Shown piece after piece: positions 47,801 to 56,143 of a stretch of 64,000 nucleotides of DNA (within the stretch, counting starts at the first letter, position 1; the number at the start of each line of letters is the position of its first letter). The DNA is from a virus. The stretch covers positions 1-64,000 of IMG/VR virus record IMGVR_UViG_3300013307_000671; one strand, given 5' to 3'. A model generated the notes under the pieces. It ran no database searches and had not been told where the DNA came from. It saw only the letters and a program-made list of their open reading frames with translations. The position numbers and the translations under genes were made by a program.

Positions 47801-48250
47801 TTATTTAATTTCTTCGTAGGAGTCAACCTGAAGATGTTCGCTGTAATCATGCTCCAGATAGCAACTATATGTGATCTCAAACAGCCGCCCATCGGTATCA
47901 CGAAACACCACTTTACGCACTTCTTCAACTTCCATGTCATAGCGTGTGCCTAACTCATAGATTTCATCAGTGAGTCGGGTTTCCAAATCTTCTTCAGAAA
48001 AACCAGCAAAAGCAAAATCTACATTTCTGACATCGCTCTCGATACGCAGTTTTTTAGCCTCAATCATGACGCTATTTACTACATTAGCTATTTCCACGCA
48101 GCTATCCAGATCTTTCGGGAATCCTTCTTTGAAATCTACCGTCCATTCACCGCCAGGCTTGCCTGAAGCTACAACAAATTCTTTTCCAAGAGCAATACCT
48201 TTCACCTGGATTTCTTGACCTTCTTTTTCTACGTTAACATAATAAGACAT
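47801..48250 (-). CDS. Hypothetical protein (149 aa)
   Basis: The product starts MSYYVNVEKEGQEIQVKGIALG and looks beta-rich at first, then helical, with FRDTDGRLFEITYSCYLEHDYSEHL near its end. It is soluble. It is cotranscribed with the ART-like gene at 48268, 18 nt upstream, which makes it a candidate partner. No family is recognised. Confidence 0.65.
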   Translation of the reverse strand: MSYYVNVEKEGQEIQVKGIALGKEFVVASGKPGGEWTVDFKEGFPKDLDSCVEIANVVNSVMIEAKKLRIESDVRNVDFAFAGFSEEDLETRLTDEIYELGTRYDMEVEEVRKVVFRDTDGRLFEITYSCYLEHDYSEHLQVDSYEEIK

Positions 48251-48267
48251 TTATTTTTCCTCTTTGC

Positions 48268-48966
48268 TTAAATAAAACCTAAGAACATAGGATGTTCCAT
48301 CATTTTCTTATGATCGGCACTCAACTCAGACTCATCCATAATACTTTCCTTAGAAATATTAATGAAGAAGCCCTTCGCTTTAGAAACTGGCAGGTTCTTG
48401 CCATGAGGATTACAAAAATCACGCATGAAGTTGGTTTTATCCATTTCTGCTTCAACCTCAGCTAAACTCAGACGCGCAGCATCTTTCTGATCAAGTGTCT
48501 TTTCTTTTGAATAGATAATATTTTCCAGTGAATCAAGCTCTTTCTCCAGCTCAGCATAACGCTGCTCATAGCTGTTTTTAGAGTTAACCACACCACCACT
48601 TAACACGAAATCTTCTTTCTCGCGCTTATGGCTAAATGAGTTTCTCATACTAAAGCCCCAGCAGTAAGGCTTAACCTTAAATTGCTTCTGGATTTCGACT
48701 TTTTCAAATACAAACAGAATATCACCAAAACCACGAGAAACAGTCAGATCACGACTCATTGACCAGCCATACATCCACTTAGAATCTTCATAGGCAGCAT
48801 CGTTGTCTTTACGACGAATGCCATCAGCCCAAAAACGATGAGACGTGTGTGGCTCAAAATATCCCTGCTTAAGAATATCCAGAACGTGATGACCATTAAC
48901 ACCATGCCATAACACACCCTGACTATTCAGTTTCAGCAACTCAGCAGCAGAAATCTTTTTCATCAT
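48268..48966 (-). CDS. ART-like protein, paralogue 1 (232 aa)
   Basis: The order LLWHG-type motif (VLWHGVNGHHVLDILKQGYFEPH), then YGWSMSRDLTVSRGFGDILFVFE, then KREKEDFVLSGGVV resembles the three catalytic strands of ADP-ribosyltransferases. These are a basic/His residue, a Ser-x-Ser turn, and a Glu on the last strand. A helical extension with coiled coil follows (YAELEKELDSLENIIYSKEK). The gene at 60877 encodes a close paralogue. If correct, it modifies host proteins or nucleic acid after infection. Assignment rests on motif pattern only. Confidence 0.6.
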   Translation of the reverse strand: MMKKISAAELLKLNSQGVLWHGVNGHHVLDILKQGYFEPHTSHRFWADGIRRKDNDAAYEDSKWMYGWSMSRDLTVSRGFGDILFVFEKVEIQKQFKVKPYCWGFSMRNSFSHKREKEDFVLSGGVVNSKNSYEQRYAELEKELDSLENIIYSKEKTLDQKDAARLSLAEVEAEMDKTNFMRDFCNPHGKNLPVSKAKGFFINISKESIMDESELSADHKKMMEHPMFLGFI

Positions 48967-48993
48967 CTTTACTCTCATCGTTTAAGTGTTGTC

Positions 48994-49022
48994 ATTATAT
49001 CAAAACGAGGAGTCATACACAA
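48994..49022 (-). promoter_or_regulatory. Promoter of the ART-like gene at 48268
   Basis: TTGTGT and TATAAT are 17 bp apart on the minus strand, followed by GACAAC. Confidence 0.7.
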
Positions 49023-49028
49023 CAAAAA

Positions 49029-49046
49029 AGACGCCTAAGCATCTCT
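49029..49046 (-). terminator. Terminator after the gene at 49049
   Basis: AGAGATGC-TTAG-GCGTCT, with one mismatch, is followed by six T on the minus strand. Confidence 0.7.
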
Positions 49047-49048
49047 TT

Positions 49049-49321
49049 TTATTCATCAAGAAGAGCAACTCGCTCCTCCACTGTGAGTTTCATCCAAGGC
49101 TCAACGCCTATCAATGCCCAGCCCAAAAAACTAAAATGCTTATTTGCTCTTGATAAAGACGTAGAGTAGGTTTCATCAAGTTTTAAATACCTTTTACTTA
49201 GTCCAAAAAAAGGAGCACGAATAGTTTTATTTGTGCGTGGGAACTCTTGATCTTGAACAAGAAAGTATTTTCTACGAAACTTTAACATAAGCAACTCTCT
49301 TTGAAAAGGAATAACTATCAT
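49049..49321 (-). CDS. Hypothetical protein (about 90 aa)
   Basis: The start is uncertain: MIVIPFQREL follows TGGAATG, while longer in-frame starts exist. The product is basic, with FRRKYFLVQDQEFPRTNKTIRAPFFGLSKRYLKL and SLSRANKHFSFLGWALIGVEPW. No family is recognised. Confidence 0.55.
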   Translation of the reverse strand: MIVIPFQRELLMLKFRRKYFLVQDQEFPRTNKTIRAPFFGLSKRYLKLDETYSTSLSRANKHFSFLGWALIGVEPWMKLTVEERVALLDE

Positions 49322-49351
49322 ATCAGACATTCCATTTAAAGACAATAAAAA

Positions 49352-49367
49352 AGACGCCGCAGCGTCT
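49352..49367 (-). terminator. Terminator after the gene at 49391
   Basis: AGACGCTGCGGCGTCT is a compact hairpin followed by six T on the minus strand. Confidence 0.75.
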
Positions 49368-49390
49368 CTTTATGTTTGTTTTTCTTTTGA

Positions 49391-49735
49391 TCAGAACAAA
49401 AACTCAACCGTCAACACGGTTGCAGTCAGGCTCAGTTGATTTGCTGCCTGAAGCTCACGCATCACACGCATAGCTTCTTTATTATCATCAAACATCGCAA
49501 CACTTATATCTTCAGTTGCGCCACTTTTAAAACACGCATAGTGCTCTTTTAGTGTTTTAGAAGCAACGGTACCGCCCTCAGCTACAGCCTCAATAAAAGC
49601 CGGGTTCCACGCATCACGACACAACACACCTTCTTTCGCTTTAATCATCGCCGTCATTTGACTATCCCCATCCACTCGTTTCAACATGTTTATCATATCA
49701 CTTTGAGCTTTCTGGATACAACCAAAATTGCTCAT
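49391..49735 (-). CDS. Hypothetical protein (114 aa)
   Basis: The soluble, mostly helical product starts MSNFGCIQKAQSDMINMLKRVD and contains KTLKEHYACFKSGATEDISV. It is a single-gene unit. No family is recognised. Confidence 0.65.
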   Translation of the reverse strand: MSNFGCIQKAQSDMINMLKRVDGDSQMTAMIKAKEGVLCRDAWNPAFIEAVAEGGTVASKTLKEHYACFKSGATEDISVAMFDDNKEAMRVMRELQAANQLSLTATVLTVEFLF

Positions 49736-49790
49736 TAGTAGATTTTTTCCTAAAGCGACCCGGCAAATATTTTTTCTTATAATGTTAAAG

Positions 49791-49807
49791 AAGGCGCTTA
49801 GCGCCTT
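49791..49807 (-). terminator. Terminator after the gene at 49818
   Basis: AAGGCGC-TAA-GCGCCTT is followed by CTTTAAC on the minus strand; T-runs lie on the plus-strand side, so it may act on either strand. Confidence 0.7.
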
Positions 49808-49817
49808 CTTTTTTAAC

Positions 49818-50285
49818 TTATATACGTGGTCTTTTCGGAGCCGGAGCCTCTACATCAAAATCTTCAGCTAACTGCAGATGCCTTTCTCTTGCCAGATCTT
49901 CCGTTACAAAACCTTCCATGCTCTCCACACCATCTTTTTTGATTTTGATGACAAAACCAGCATCTGTTGTTTCTATATTCCCTGAAATCATTCTTTCCAT
50001 GAGATCTATTTCACGCATCTTGTATAAAACAGCTTTATCACCTGAATGAGATTCCACATTTTCAAGCTCATCAAGCACTACAAGGTCCTTTAAAATATTA
50101 TCTTTATGCTCAAATGGCAGATCTTTCCAGACTTTATCCATTCTTACTTCACCGCTTCCATCTTTTACCACATCATTCCATAAATAGAGATAAGTGGATT
50201 TCTCAAGAGTGTCAGAAGTCTCAGCAACACCATCCGCCGTGCGACCAATTAATAGCTCTTCAAATACATTACGCTCTTCTTTCAT
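49818..50285 (-). CDS. Hypothetical acidic protein (155 aa)
   Basis: AAAAGGATTGATT precedes the ATG (MKEERNVFEELLIG). The product has an acidic helical core (KDLPFEHKDNILKDLVVLDELENV) and ends with a short APAPKRPRI tail. It is soluble. No family is recognised. Confidence 0.65.
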   Translation of the reverse strand: MKEERNVFEELLIGRTADGVAETSDTLEKSTYLYLWNDVVKDGSGEVRMDKVWKDLPFEHKDNILKDLVVLDELENVESHSGDKAVLYKMREIDLMERMISGNIETTDAGFVIKIKKDGVESMEGFVTEDLARERHLQLAEDFDVEAPAPKRPRI

Positions 50286-50345
50286 AATCAATCCTTTTGT
50301 TAAGTTTATTTAATTATATCAAATGCTTACTTTTGTGCAATAAAA

Positions 50346-50363
50346 AACCACCCGAAGGTGGTT
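50346..50363 (-). terminator. Hairpin between the 50470 and 49818 genes
   Basis: AACCACC-TTCG-GGTGGTT is followed by TTTATTGC on the minus strand, about 110 nt after the KorA-like gene's stop. Confidence 0.75.
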
Positions 50364-50469
50364 ATTTAAATATTAATCCATTTTTCAACACAGAGCAAGC
50401 TTTTATAAAAAATAAACTTAAATGAATATCTCTCAAAAATTTCAACTTCCATGCTTCGTGATTTGAGTA

Positions 50470-50715
50470 TTAGGCTTGTTCTGCTTTTTTCAGCTCATCA
50501 CGAACCGCATTGAAGCGAGAAACCGTTTTATAGATATACTGGCGAGAAACGTCGTATTTCTTAGCAGTTTCCACTACGTTACGTTGCTTCAGTAAAATGT
50601 CTTCCAGAATGTCATGCGTTCGAACAGCCCAACCCTCAAGCTTTGCGGTTACTTTCGCAAACTCTTCAGTGGTGATATTCGCAATGCTATTTGTGTCTTT
50701 TACAGGTTTTGCCAT
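50470..50715 (-). CDS. KorA/TrfB-like helix-turn-helix protein (81 aa)
   Basis: ITTEEFAKVTAKLEGWAVRTHDILEDILLKQRNVVETAKKYDVSRQYIYKTVSRF has the plan of the TrfB/KorA DNA-binding domain of IncP plasmids: an N-terminal (T/E)xxxF helix, then a helix-turn-helix at about 46-67. Family members are dimeric repressors that bind palindromic operators. It sits just after ssb in the same direction. The 36-bp palindrome 3 kb away is a conceivable target; this link is inference. Confidence 0.7.
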   Translation of the reverse strand: MAKPVKDTNSIANITTEEFAKVTAKLEGWAVRTHDILEDILLKQRNVVETAKKYDVSRQYIYKTVSRFNAVRDELKKAEQA

Positions 50716-50794
50716 GATATTTACTCCAAGTCTTGTTATTAATGATTTAGTTTAACCAAAGGCCAGCACATGCTGACCTAATAGTGTTCAGTTA

Positions 50795-51304
50795 TCAGAA
50801 TGGGATATCGTCGTCGAAATCCATCGGTGCATTTGCGGTTGACTGCGCCTGTTGAGGCTGACCAGAGAACTGCTGTTGCTGTTGCGGCGCTTGCTGCTGT
50901 TGATCCTGACGATTTTGATTTTGGTTGCGTTGTGGCTGACCGCTTTGCTGATTGCCTGAAGCATTACCCAGCATCTGCATAGTGCCTTTATTGCCAGACA
51001 CGACCACTTCAGTAGTATAACGATCATTACCTTTATCGTCTTTCCACTTCTGAGTGCGCAGAGCACCTTCAATATAAACTTTCGAACCTTTACGCAGGTA
51101 TTCAGCGGCTACTTCAGCGACTTTACCCCACAGCACCACGCGATGCCATTCAGTCAGCTCTTTGTTTTCACCAGTCTGCTTATCACGCCATGTTTCACTT
51201 GTCGCCAGAGACAGTTGGCATACAGCCGTACCATTAGGGATATAACGGATTTCAGGATCTTGACCCAGATTACCAACCAGAATAACCTTATTAATACCGC
51301 TCAT
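50795..51304 (-). CDS. ssb: Single-stranded DNA-binding protein
   Basis: The OB-fold of bacterial SSB is clear: [34 protein letters not shown], then [31 protein letters not shown] Gln/Asn-rich linker and the acidic tip DFDDDIPF follow. Length is 169 residues, close to E. coli SSB. Such tips recruit host repair and replication proteins. The ATG with GAGGTG at 6 nt is chosen over an ATG three codons earlier. Phages with bacterial-type SSB are common among very large genomes. Confidence 0.95.
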   Translation of the reverse strand: MSGINKVILVGNLGQDPEIRYIPNGTAVCQLSLATSETWRDKQTGENKELTEWHRVVLWGKVAEVAAEYLRKGSKVYIEGALRTQKWKDDKGNDRYTTEVVVSGNKGTMQMLGNASGNQQSGQPQRNQNQNRQDQQQQAPQQQQQFSGQPQQAQSTANAPMDFDDDIPF

Positions 51305-51442
51305 ACACATCACCTCAAAGTTTAAGTTTACGTTTCAGGTCTCTATCAACCTATGAAGCTATTCTACGCGCTCATCAGGTTAAAGTCAACAAAATATTTA
51401 CTCTAACCATGATTTTTTACAGCAAAGAAGCTAGGCTTCTTA

Positions 51443-51652
51443 TTAAAAACTTACTTTTTTCCATTCACAGGCATTGCAATAATCAAAAACCCAAAACTCA
51501 CCTTTAAGATTGACCACTGCGCCTTCATTTATAGCAAATACTTGTCCTGAGATTGTTTTGCCTTCTTCACGTAAAGTTACTGAACCTAACGTGGACTCAA
51601 TCAGGGATTGCTCAATTTTCACATCAGGTGTAGCCAGGATAATCAGGGACAT
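51443..51652 (-). CDS. Hypothetical protein (69 aa)
   Basis: The product MSLIILATPDVKIEQSLIES... is beta-rich and contains ends WVFDYCNACEWKKVSF, where the CNAC pair could bind metal. It is a single-gene unit. No family is recognised. Confidence 0.6.
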   Translation of the reverse strand: MSLIILATPDVKIEQSLIESTLGSVTLREEGKTISGQVFAINEGAVVNLKGEFWVFDYCNACEWKKVSF

Positions 51653-51744
51653 TTTTAGCCTCGTTTGGTTTGTTAAAACTTATTATGACATCATACCAAA
51701 AACATCAATCCAAATCATTAAAAATATGATGAGAAAAACAAAAA

Positions 51745-51762
51745 AGCCGCCCGGAGGCGACT
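51745..51762 (-). terminator. Terminator after the gene at 51766
   Basis: AAGTCGCC-TCCG-GGCGGCTT, with one mismatch, is followed by six T on the minus strand. Confidence 0.8.
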
Positions 51763-51765
51763 TAA

Positions 51766-52335
51766 TTAGGTGCGTTTTTTAGCTGAAGGCACAGAAAAAC
51801 TGACATACGCAAGCTCTTCTGGTGTAAGCTTGCCTTTAATAACTTCCATCATTTTCAGCAAATCTTTTTGTTCCTGTTCTCGCTTTAGCGCTTCTTCCTG
51901 ACTTTTGCGCAGCTTTTCATCTTCCTCTCTTTTCAGAGAAGCGTGAATATCTTCGAGATCCTTTTTGATTTTCTCTTCCGCATCGCACCATAACACTTCA
52001 ACCGGAAGTCCTTCTCTGAAATACATTTCGAGAAGAGGCGGCTCTGGCAAATACTCATCCTCACTATAGGTAGCACCCACCACCTTAATGACCTTCTTGT
52101 ATTCTTCATAATCAAAATGACCATTACTCTCGCTTTCGCTATCACCATTACCATAGTCAAACCAAGAAATCTCAGCATCTGACATCTGCGCAGCTAAGGA
52201 TAAAAAATAAAACAGTCGATTATCTATTTCCTCTTTAAAATAATTAAACTCATGCAGCGTCATCTCACCTGAAAACAGACGCTTTAGTCTACTCTTATCC
52301 AGCGGCTCGACTACTTCAATGATTTTTTTTGTCAT
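51766..52335 (-). CDS. Hypothetical acidic protein with C-terminal coiled coil (189 aa)
   Basis: The first half is acidic (SWFDYGNGDSESESNGHFDY). The second is a long charged helix of Lys, Glu and Gln (DIHASLKREEDEKLRKSQEE), ending SFSVPSAKKRT. The basic tail and coiled coil would suit an oligomeric scaffold. No family is recognised. Confidence 0.65.
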   Translation of the reverse strand: MTKKIIEVVEPLDKSRLKRLFSGEMTLHEFNYFKEEIDNRLFYFLSLAAQMSDAEISWFDYGNGDSESESNGHFDYEEYKKVIKVVGATYSEDEYLPEPPLLEMYFREGLPVEVLWCDAEEKIKKDLEDIHASLKREEDEKLRKSQEEALKREQEQKDLLKMMEVIKGKLTPEELAYVSFSVPSAKKRT

Positions 52336-52378
52336 ATTATCCTCTGTATTCGTTAATATTTTTCTTTTTTATATGCAA

Positions 52379-52402
52379 AAGAGCCTTGCTGAGCAAGACT
52401 CT
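52379..52402 (-). terminator. Terminator after the gene at 52415
   Basis: AGAGTCTTGCTC-AGCAAGGCTCT-type hairpin is followed by TTTTGC on the minus strand. Confidence 0.75.
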
Positions 52403-52414
52403 TTTATTGTTTAG

Positions 52415-52876
52415 TTATCGTTTCTGCACTTTTCTAAAAAGCAAGATTAAGTCTTTTTCGATTGTCTCTGCTTCTTTTTCATTTTCTTCAAGCCATTCAC
52501 TTCTGATATTTAAACCTTTTGCACTACCCTTGCTCACACGATTGATAGCATAATCTCTCAATAAGCGTTTAAATTCAGCATCAGCAGTTTCAATATCGCA
52601 CAGAGAAATATCTTGCCAGTTATTTACAGTGATTGGAGTGTTCCATGCCTCATCATAATCCCAAATACATTTACTTGGGTCTACGCCTTGTGGTACGGAC
52701 ATTACTTTACCATAAACAGAAAAGCTCTTAGATCCAACCAGCTTTGTCCAAACACCATCTTTGAAGAAAGGGCGTTTATCAAAAGATTTGACTGTGCCGT
52801 CAGCATCCATAACCACATAAAACACACCGCCATCATGTTCACGGCAACGGAGTCCAAAAACAGTAACTCTTTTCAT
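52415..52876 (-). CDS. Hypothetical protein (153 aa)
   Basis: AGGAGTAATC precedes the ATG. The product begins beta-rich (MKRVTVFGLRCREHDGGVFYVVMDADG) and ends helical. It is cotranscribed with the gene at 52886. No family is recognised. Confidence 0.65.
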   Translation of the reverse strand: MKRVTVFGLRCREHDGGVFYVVMDADGTVKSFDKRPFFKDGVWTKLVGSKSFSVYGKVMSVPQGVDPSKCIWDYDEAWNTPITVNNWQDISLCDIETADAEFKRLLRDYAINRVSKGSAKGLNIRSEWLEENEKEAETIEKDLILLFRKVQKR

Positions 52877-52885
52877 GATTACTCC

Positions 52886-53176
52886 TTATTTACCATCAAT
52901 GATGAGGTAGATACGTTCAACAAGAGACTGATGCATAGCAAAACCTTTATCATCAAGAGTTGTTTTATAACAACCGCTATGCCAGTCAGAATGAACACGC
53001 AGAGGCTTCTCTCCGTTCTCAAGCTGTCCAGCGGCTGACGCCATCATAGCAGAATCGGGGCCGTTGAAACGGTCTTCCTCATCATCCCATTCAGGATCAA
53101 AATCAGCACGAATCTTCGCATATTTCTCAATAAATGTCTTGATTTCTTTCGCCAGCTGCAGCTTTTCAGTTTTCAT
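52886..53176 (-). CDS. Hypothetical protein (96 aa)
   Basis: GAAAGAGATTTTGTG precedes the chosen ATG (MKTEKLQLAKEIKTFIEKYAKIR). The product has an acidic DFDPEWDDEEDRF loop. It is first in a two-gene operon. No family is recognised. Confidence 0.65.
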   Translation of the reverse strand: MKTEKLQLAKEIKTFIEKYAKIRADFDPEWDDEEDRFNGPDSAMMASAAGQLENGEKPLRVHSDWHSGCYKTTLDDKGFAMHQSLVERIYLIIDGK

Positions 53177-53207
53177 CACAAAATCTCTTTCTCGTTAAGT
53201 TGAAATC

Positions 53208-53236
53208 AGTATAGCTTTTCGTGTTGTCTTAATCAA
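53208..53236 (-). promoter_or_regulatory. Promoter of the 52886-52415 operon
   Basis: TTGATT and TATACT are separated by 17 bp. Confidence 0.65.
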
Positions 53237-53246
53237 GCTTTATTTA

Positions 53247-53567
53247 CTACCACATGATTTTTATCACCTGCCGGGCCAGTGGCTCATTGAAGCACACTAT
53301 ACTCTCATGAAGAATATAAAGAAGGTCATCAATCGCTTCCTGCTTTTGTTCAGGCAACAACTTTTCGGACATAGAGGCAATATAGTTTTGATACACTGTC
53401 TTTTCATTTTCAGTGAACATGCTTAAATCGCAGCCACTAAAGATTTCCGATATATCCTCCTGAACTGAATCATGATTACCATTCTCGTTTTCGGCACGAA
53501 GGTTATCAATGATTTCACATGCTTCAGTTATCCAAACCATATCATGATCACTAACAGAAGTTTTCAT
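53247..53567 (-). CDS. Hypothetical acidic helical protein (106 aa)
   Basis: The product is acidic and helical (ACEIIDNLRAENENGNHDSVQEDISEIFSG) with a C-terminal EPLARQVIKIMW. It is a single-gene unit. No family is recognised. Confidence 0.65.
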   Translation of the reverse strand: MKTSVSDHDMVWITEACEIIDNLRAENENGNHDSVQEDISEIFSGCDLSMFTENEKTVYQNYIASMSEKLLPEQKQEAIDDLLYILHESIVCFNEPLARQVIKIMW

Positions 53568-53628
53568 ACATTACCTCAGTATATTTAATAACGCATTATC
53601 TTTCTTGTTGTCATAAATGCAACAAAAA

Positions 53629-53644
53629 AGACGCCTGAGCGTCT
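53629..53644 (-). terminator. Terminator after the gene at 53679
   Basis: AGACGC-TCAG-GCGTCT is followed by six T on the minus strand. Confidence 0.75.
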
Positions 53645-53678
53645 CTTTTAAATCTTATGCTATACACAAAACTTAGAT

Positions 53679-54260
53679 TTACAGCGTTGGTTCGTTTTTA
53701 ATGATATGATTACACAATGTGTAATCTTCATCAACAATCTGATCACGCAGGAAATCGATAAAGCTTTTGTTTTCCTCAAGCACCTCATGAACAAACTCTC
53801 TTGAATAAACAACATCAATAAACTGCTGAAAACGCGCTTTAACCAAATCAGAATCGGGATCGGTGTATTTTCCCATCATGTCTTTGAGGATATTTGCAAC
53901 CTTATAGGTTTCCTCATAACTTACATTTCGGTAATTTAGATTATACAAAACATTTAATATCTCACCCGCATCAAGGATAGCATCTTCATTATATTCCATG
54001 CCATCATCCACTACAGGCTTAACTTTTACATCAAACGCAGCAATAGCCTTGCCCAGCGCTTCAAAAGGCGTAGAACCTTCCCACACAGATTCTCCATTTA
54101 GTGCGCTGAATGGAGGCTCAGTTTTACGCACAACCCATTGCGCTGCTTCACGCGCCTTTTTAGTCATAAAGCTTGGGCCAGAGTTATACGATAAAGACCA
54201 GCCAAAAAACATAGAAGCTACGATTTTATCTAACGCTTTATCATTCAGCCTATCAATCAT
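53679..54260 (-). CDS. Hypothetical protein (193 aa)
   Basis: GAGAGATAAGATT precedes the chosen ATG (MIDRLNDKALDKIVA). LDKIVASMFFGWSLSYNSGPSFMTKKAREAAQWV and SVWEGSTPFEALGKAIAAF resemble the small phage protein family that senses 'x-YS...AWxVVE...TPxEAIxRA' (DUF2591-like). The C-terminal half is acidic and helical. Assignment is tentative. Confidence 0.65.
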   Translation of the reverse strand: MIDRLNDKALDKIVASMFFGWSLSYNSGPSFMTKKAREAAQWVVRKTEPPFSALNGESVWEGSTPFEALGKAIAAFDVKVKPVVDDGMEYNEDAILDAGEILNVLYNLNYRNVSYEETYKVANILKDMMGKYTDPDSDLVKARFQQFIDVVYSREFVHEVLEENKSFIDFLRDQIVDEDYTLCNHIIKNEPTL

Positions 54261-54372
54261 AATCTTATCTCTCACTTAGTTAATTTACATTATTATACCT
54301 ACTTATGTTGTCGCATTCAATCTAAATTTATTTTATTTATTAAAAAATAGTTTATATAAAGACATTAAAAAG

Positions 54373-54401
54373 TTGACTTTAACCCGTTCTTTAGCTATAA
54401 T
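54373..54401 (+). promoter_or_regulatory. Promoter of the gene at 54429
   Basis: TTGACT and TATAAT are separated by 17 bp on the plus strand. Confidence 0.8.
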
Positions 54402-54428
54402 GGTTTCAACTTAACAGGAGATACGACG

Positions 54429-55274
54429 ATGAAATATGATTTTTTCCTAAGTGGCCTGGATGAGCCTTTCAAGCAAAAAACCATTGAGGCTATTAAGGTT
54501 ATTGAAGATGCCAGCGCTTCGGGATCTATTCGCAATGTGGTATACAACGATGCTAAAGATACTCTAAATCGCGCCTGTTATCGTGCTGATAAAAAACTCA
54601 AGCCAGATTATAACTACGAAGAATGCTCTTACGACCTGCGTGCTTTTATTGACAATACTGGCTACATTGACAGTCTCCATAACATTATCTCTCTTCGCAA
54701 GAAAGTTGAAAAAACGAAAGAGCGTGCGCCTCTGGTTGTCTATTATGATCGTATCTCTGCAGAGCTTTTCGATTTAGCTCTCACAATGAAAGACTTAAAA
54801 TCTAAAGTCGTAAAAGGCCGTGATCCTAACAAAAAACCCGCGCCTCCGGCAAACCCTAATAAAATCGTGAAAACTTGCGGGTGCTGCCTGCGTCAGATTG
54901 CCATTAGCAAAGATAAAAAAATGGTTCATCACGGCTTTGAACGTCCCGGCGATGGATATCAGACAGATTCTTGCGCAGGCATCAACTTTAAATACCTGGA
55001 AATCTCTGATGATGGCCCTCGCCATATGGTTAAAACTATCAGTGAGATGATTGAAAAAGAAAAGCAGAATCTGGAAAACTTCAAAGCTGCTAAAACGTTT
55101 AGCTTTCTGAACTACAATAAGAAATGGACCACAATCAATGAAGGCGATAATGGCTTTAATTCTTATAAAGAGAATATGATTTCTCGCCAAACCTATCACA
55201 TCAAAGCTCTTGAGCGTGATCTTGAAACGTTTAACAAGATTGTCAAAGAATGGAAGCCTACAGAAAACGAATAA
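54429..55274 (+). CDS. Putative zinc-binding protein (281 aa)
   Basis: ACAGGAGATACGACG precedes the ATG. The centre (about 147-183) has KTCGCCLRQIAISKDKKMVHHGFERPGDGYQTDSC, a CxxC...HH...C arrangement likely to hold zinc. I recall the same motif in plasmid-encoded proteins of unknown role. The ends are helical and basic (FKQKTIEAIKVIEDA; MIEKEKQNLENFKAAK). It is a lone plus-strand gene with promoter and terminator. Confidence 0.75.
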   Translation: MKYDFFLSGLDEPFKQKTIEAIKVIEDASASGSIRNVVYNDAKDTLNRACYRADKKLKPDYNYEECSYDLRAFIDNTGYIDSLHNIISLRKKVEKTKERAPLVVYYDRISAELFDLALTMKDLKSKVVKGRDPNKKPAPPANPNKIVKTCGCCLRQIAISKDKKMVHHGFERPGDGYQTDSCAGINFKYLEISDDGPRHMVKTISEMIEKEKQNLENFKAAKTFSFLNYNKKWTTINEGDNGFNSYKENMISRQTYHIKALERDLETFNKIVKEWKPTENE

Positions 55275-55277
55275 AGG

Positions 55278-55299
55278 AAAGCCACCATGAGGTGGCTTT
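55278..55299 (+). terminator. Terminator after the gene at 54429
   Basis: AAAGCCACC-ATGA-GGTGGCTTT is followed by TTATTTTA on the plus strand. Confidence 0.85.
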
Positions 55300-55363
55300 T
55301 TATTTTACTCTCGTTCAGGCTGATATTTTCAGATAAAACAAAAGCTCCAGAGGGCTTTCAATT

Positions 55364-55600
55364 TTAAGTCTCATCATCACCTTTTAAAACAAGTTTCCGC
55401 GTGGCGGCTTTTGCGTTAGCACGAATACGTGTTCTTACAAACTTCTTCGCTCCACGTTTAGACTTCGCAATCATGCGGCTGTTTCCATCGCAGTCGATAG
55501 AGGCGTGGGCCACAACCGATTCTCCACCTACGCTTACTTTTGTCAAATATCCCTGACGCCATTTCTTACGGATTTTGTCATCACGGGCATTCTGCTTATT
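55364..55600 (-). CDS. Small basic protein sharing a C-terminal RGAKKFVRTRIRAN block (78 aa)
   Basis: AAAAAGGTGTTGAAA precedes the ATG (MNKQNARDDKIRKKW), which overlaps the stop of the upstream gene (ATGAATAA). KSKRGAKKFVRTRIRANAKAATRKL near the end is almost identical to the end of the upstream protein, so the two are paralogues. Its high charge suggests nucleic-acid binding. A weak hairpin follows. Confidence 0.7.
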   Translation of the reverse strand, partial: NKQNARDDKIRKKWRQGYLTKVSVGGESVVAHASIDCDGNSRMIAKSKRGAKKFVRTRIRANAKAATRKLVLKGDDET

Positions 55601-55976
55601 CATTTTCAACACCTTTTTTAGCAAGACGTTGAGTTGCTGCATTCGCATTTGCACGAATACGCGTTCTTACGAACTTCTTGGCTCCACGCACAGACTTTGC
55701 CATACCGCGATGACCATTACAGTAATCATTACCAATCCATGCTCTAGCAGTGATGATTTCATCACCTACTTTCGCACGATCTCCCCAGCCATGCATAGAT
55801 TTATCAAGCTGATCCGTATTACCCACCCGCTGAATATTACCTCGCACTGGCTTATTCGCATCTTCACGACCGCGCTGTTCAGGCTCGTCAGGCCAACAAC
55901 CAAATCCGTTATTATATCGCACGTGACGCTGGTTTTTAGGCGCTTTATTCTTACGCCTGTGATTAATGTCAGTCAT
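55596..55976 (-). CDS. Basic protein with RGAKKFVRTRIRAN block (126 aa)
   Basis: GCGAGGATAGTA precedes the ATG. The 126-residue product is polar and basic at the N-terminus (HRRKNKAPKNQRHVRYNNG), Gly/Asp-rich in the middle, and ends SVRGAKKFVRTRIRANANAATQRL. It overlaps its paralogue by a few bases, indicating translational coupling. It follows a broken frame and the IscB gene. Function is unknown; nucleic-acid binding is plausible. Confidence 0.7.
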   Translation of the reverse strand: MTDINHRRKNKAPKNQRHVRYNNGFGCWPDEPEQRGREDANKPVRGNIQRVGNTDQLDKSMHGWGDRAKVGDEIITARAWIGNDYCNGHRGMAKSVRGAKKFVRTRIRANANAATQRLAKKGVENE

Positions 55977-55978
55977 TA

Positions 55979-56134
55979 CTATCCTCGCTTTAAAACGCTT
56001 TTCCGGCGCTTCTGTTTGATTTTAGATTTCGGCTTACTGCGACCCGCTTCAACATCAGAAAGCTTTTTAGGCTGACCAATTTTCTTCGCAAAAGCCTTAC
56101 CGAAATATCGAAGCCTCGCTCCTTGGAGCAGTGT
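55979..56134 (-). pseudogene. C-terminal remnant of a basic protein, truncated beside iscB
   Basis: A 51-codon open frame without a start codon runs from just after iscB to a TAG overlapping the next gene's leader. It encodes a lysine/arginine-rich tail (FGKAFAKKIGQPKKLSDV, then KIKQKRRKSVLKRG). It looks like the 3' end of a gene whose 5' part was lost when the IscB element arrived. No matching 5' part is seen upstream of the element. Confidence 0.5.
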
Positions 56135-56143
56135 CTATACATC

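Noticed and set aside
55575-56075. Plus-strand frame of 166 codons
   Set aside because: It is antisense to the paralogous basic proteins and lacks a start signal.
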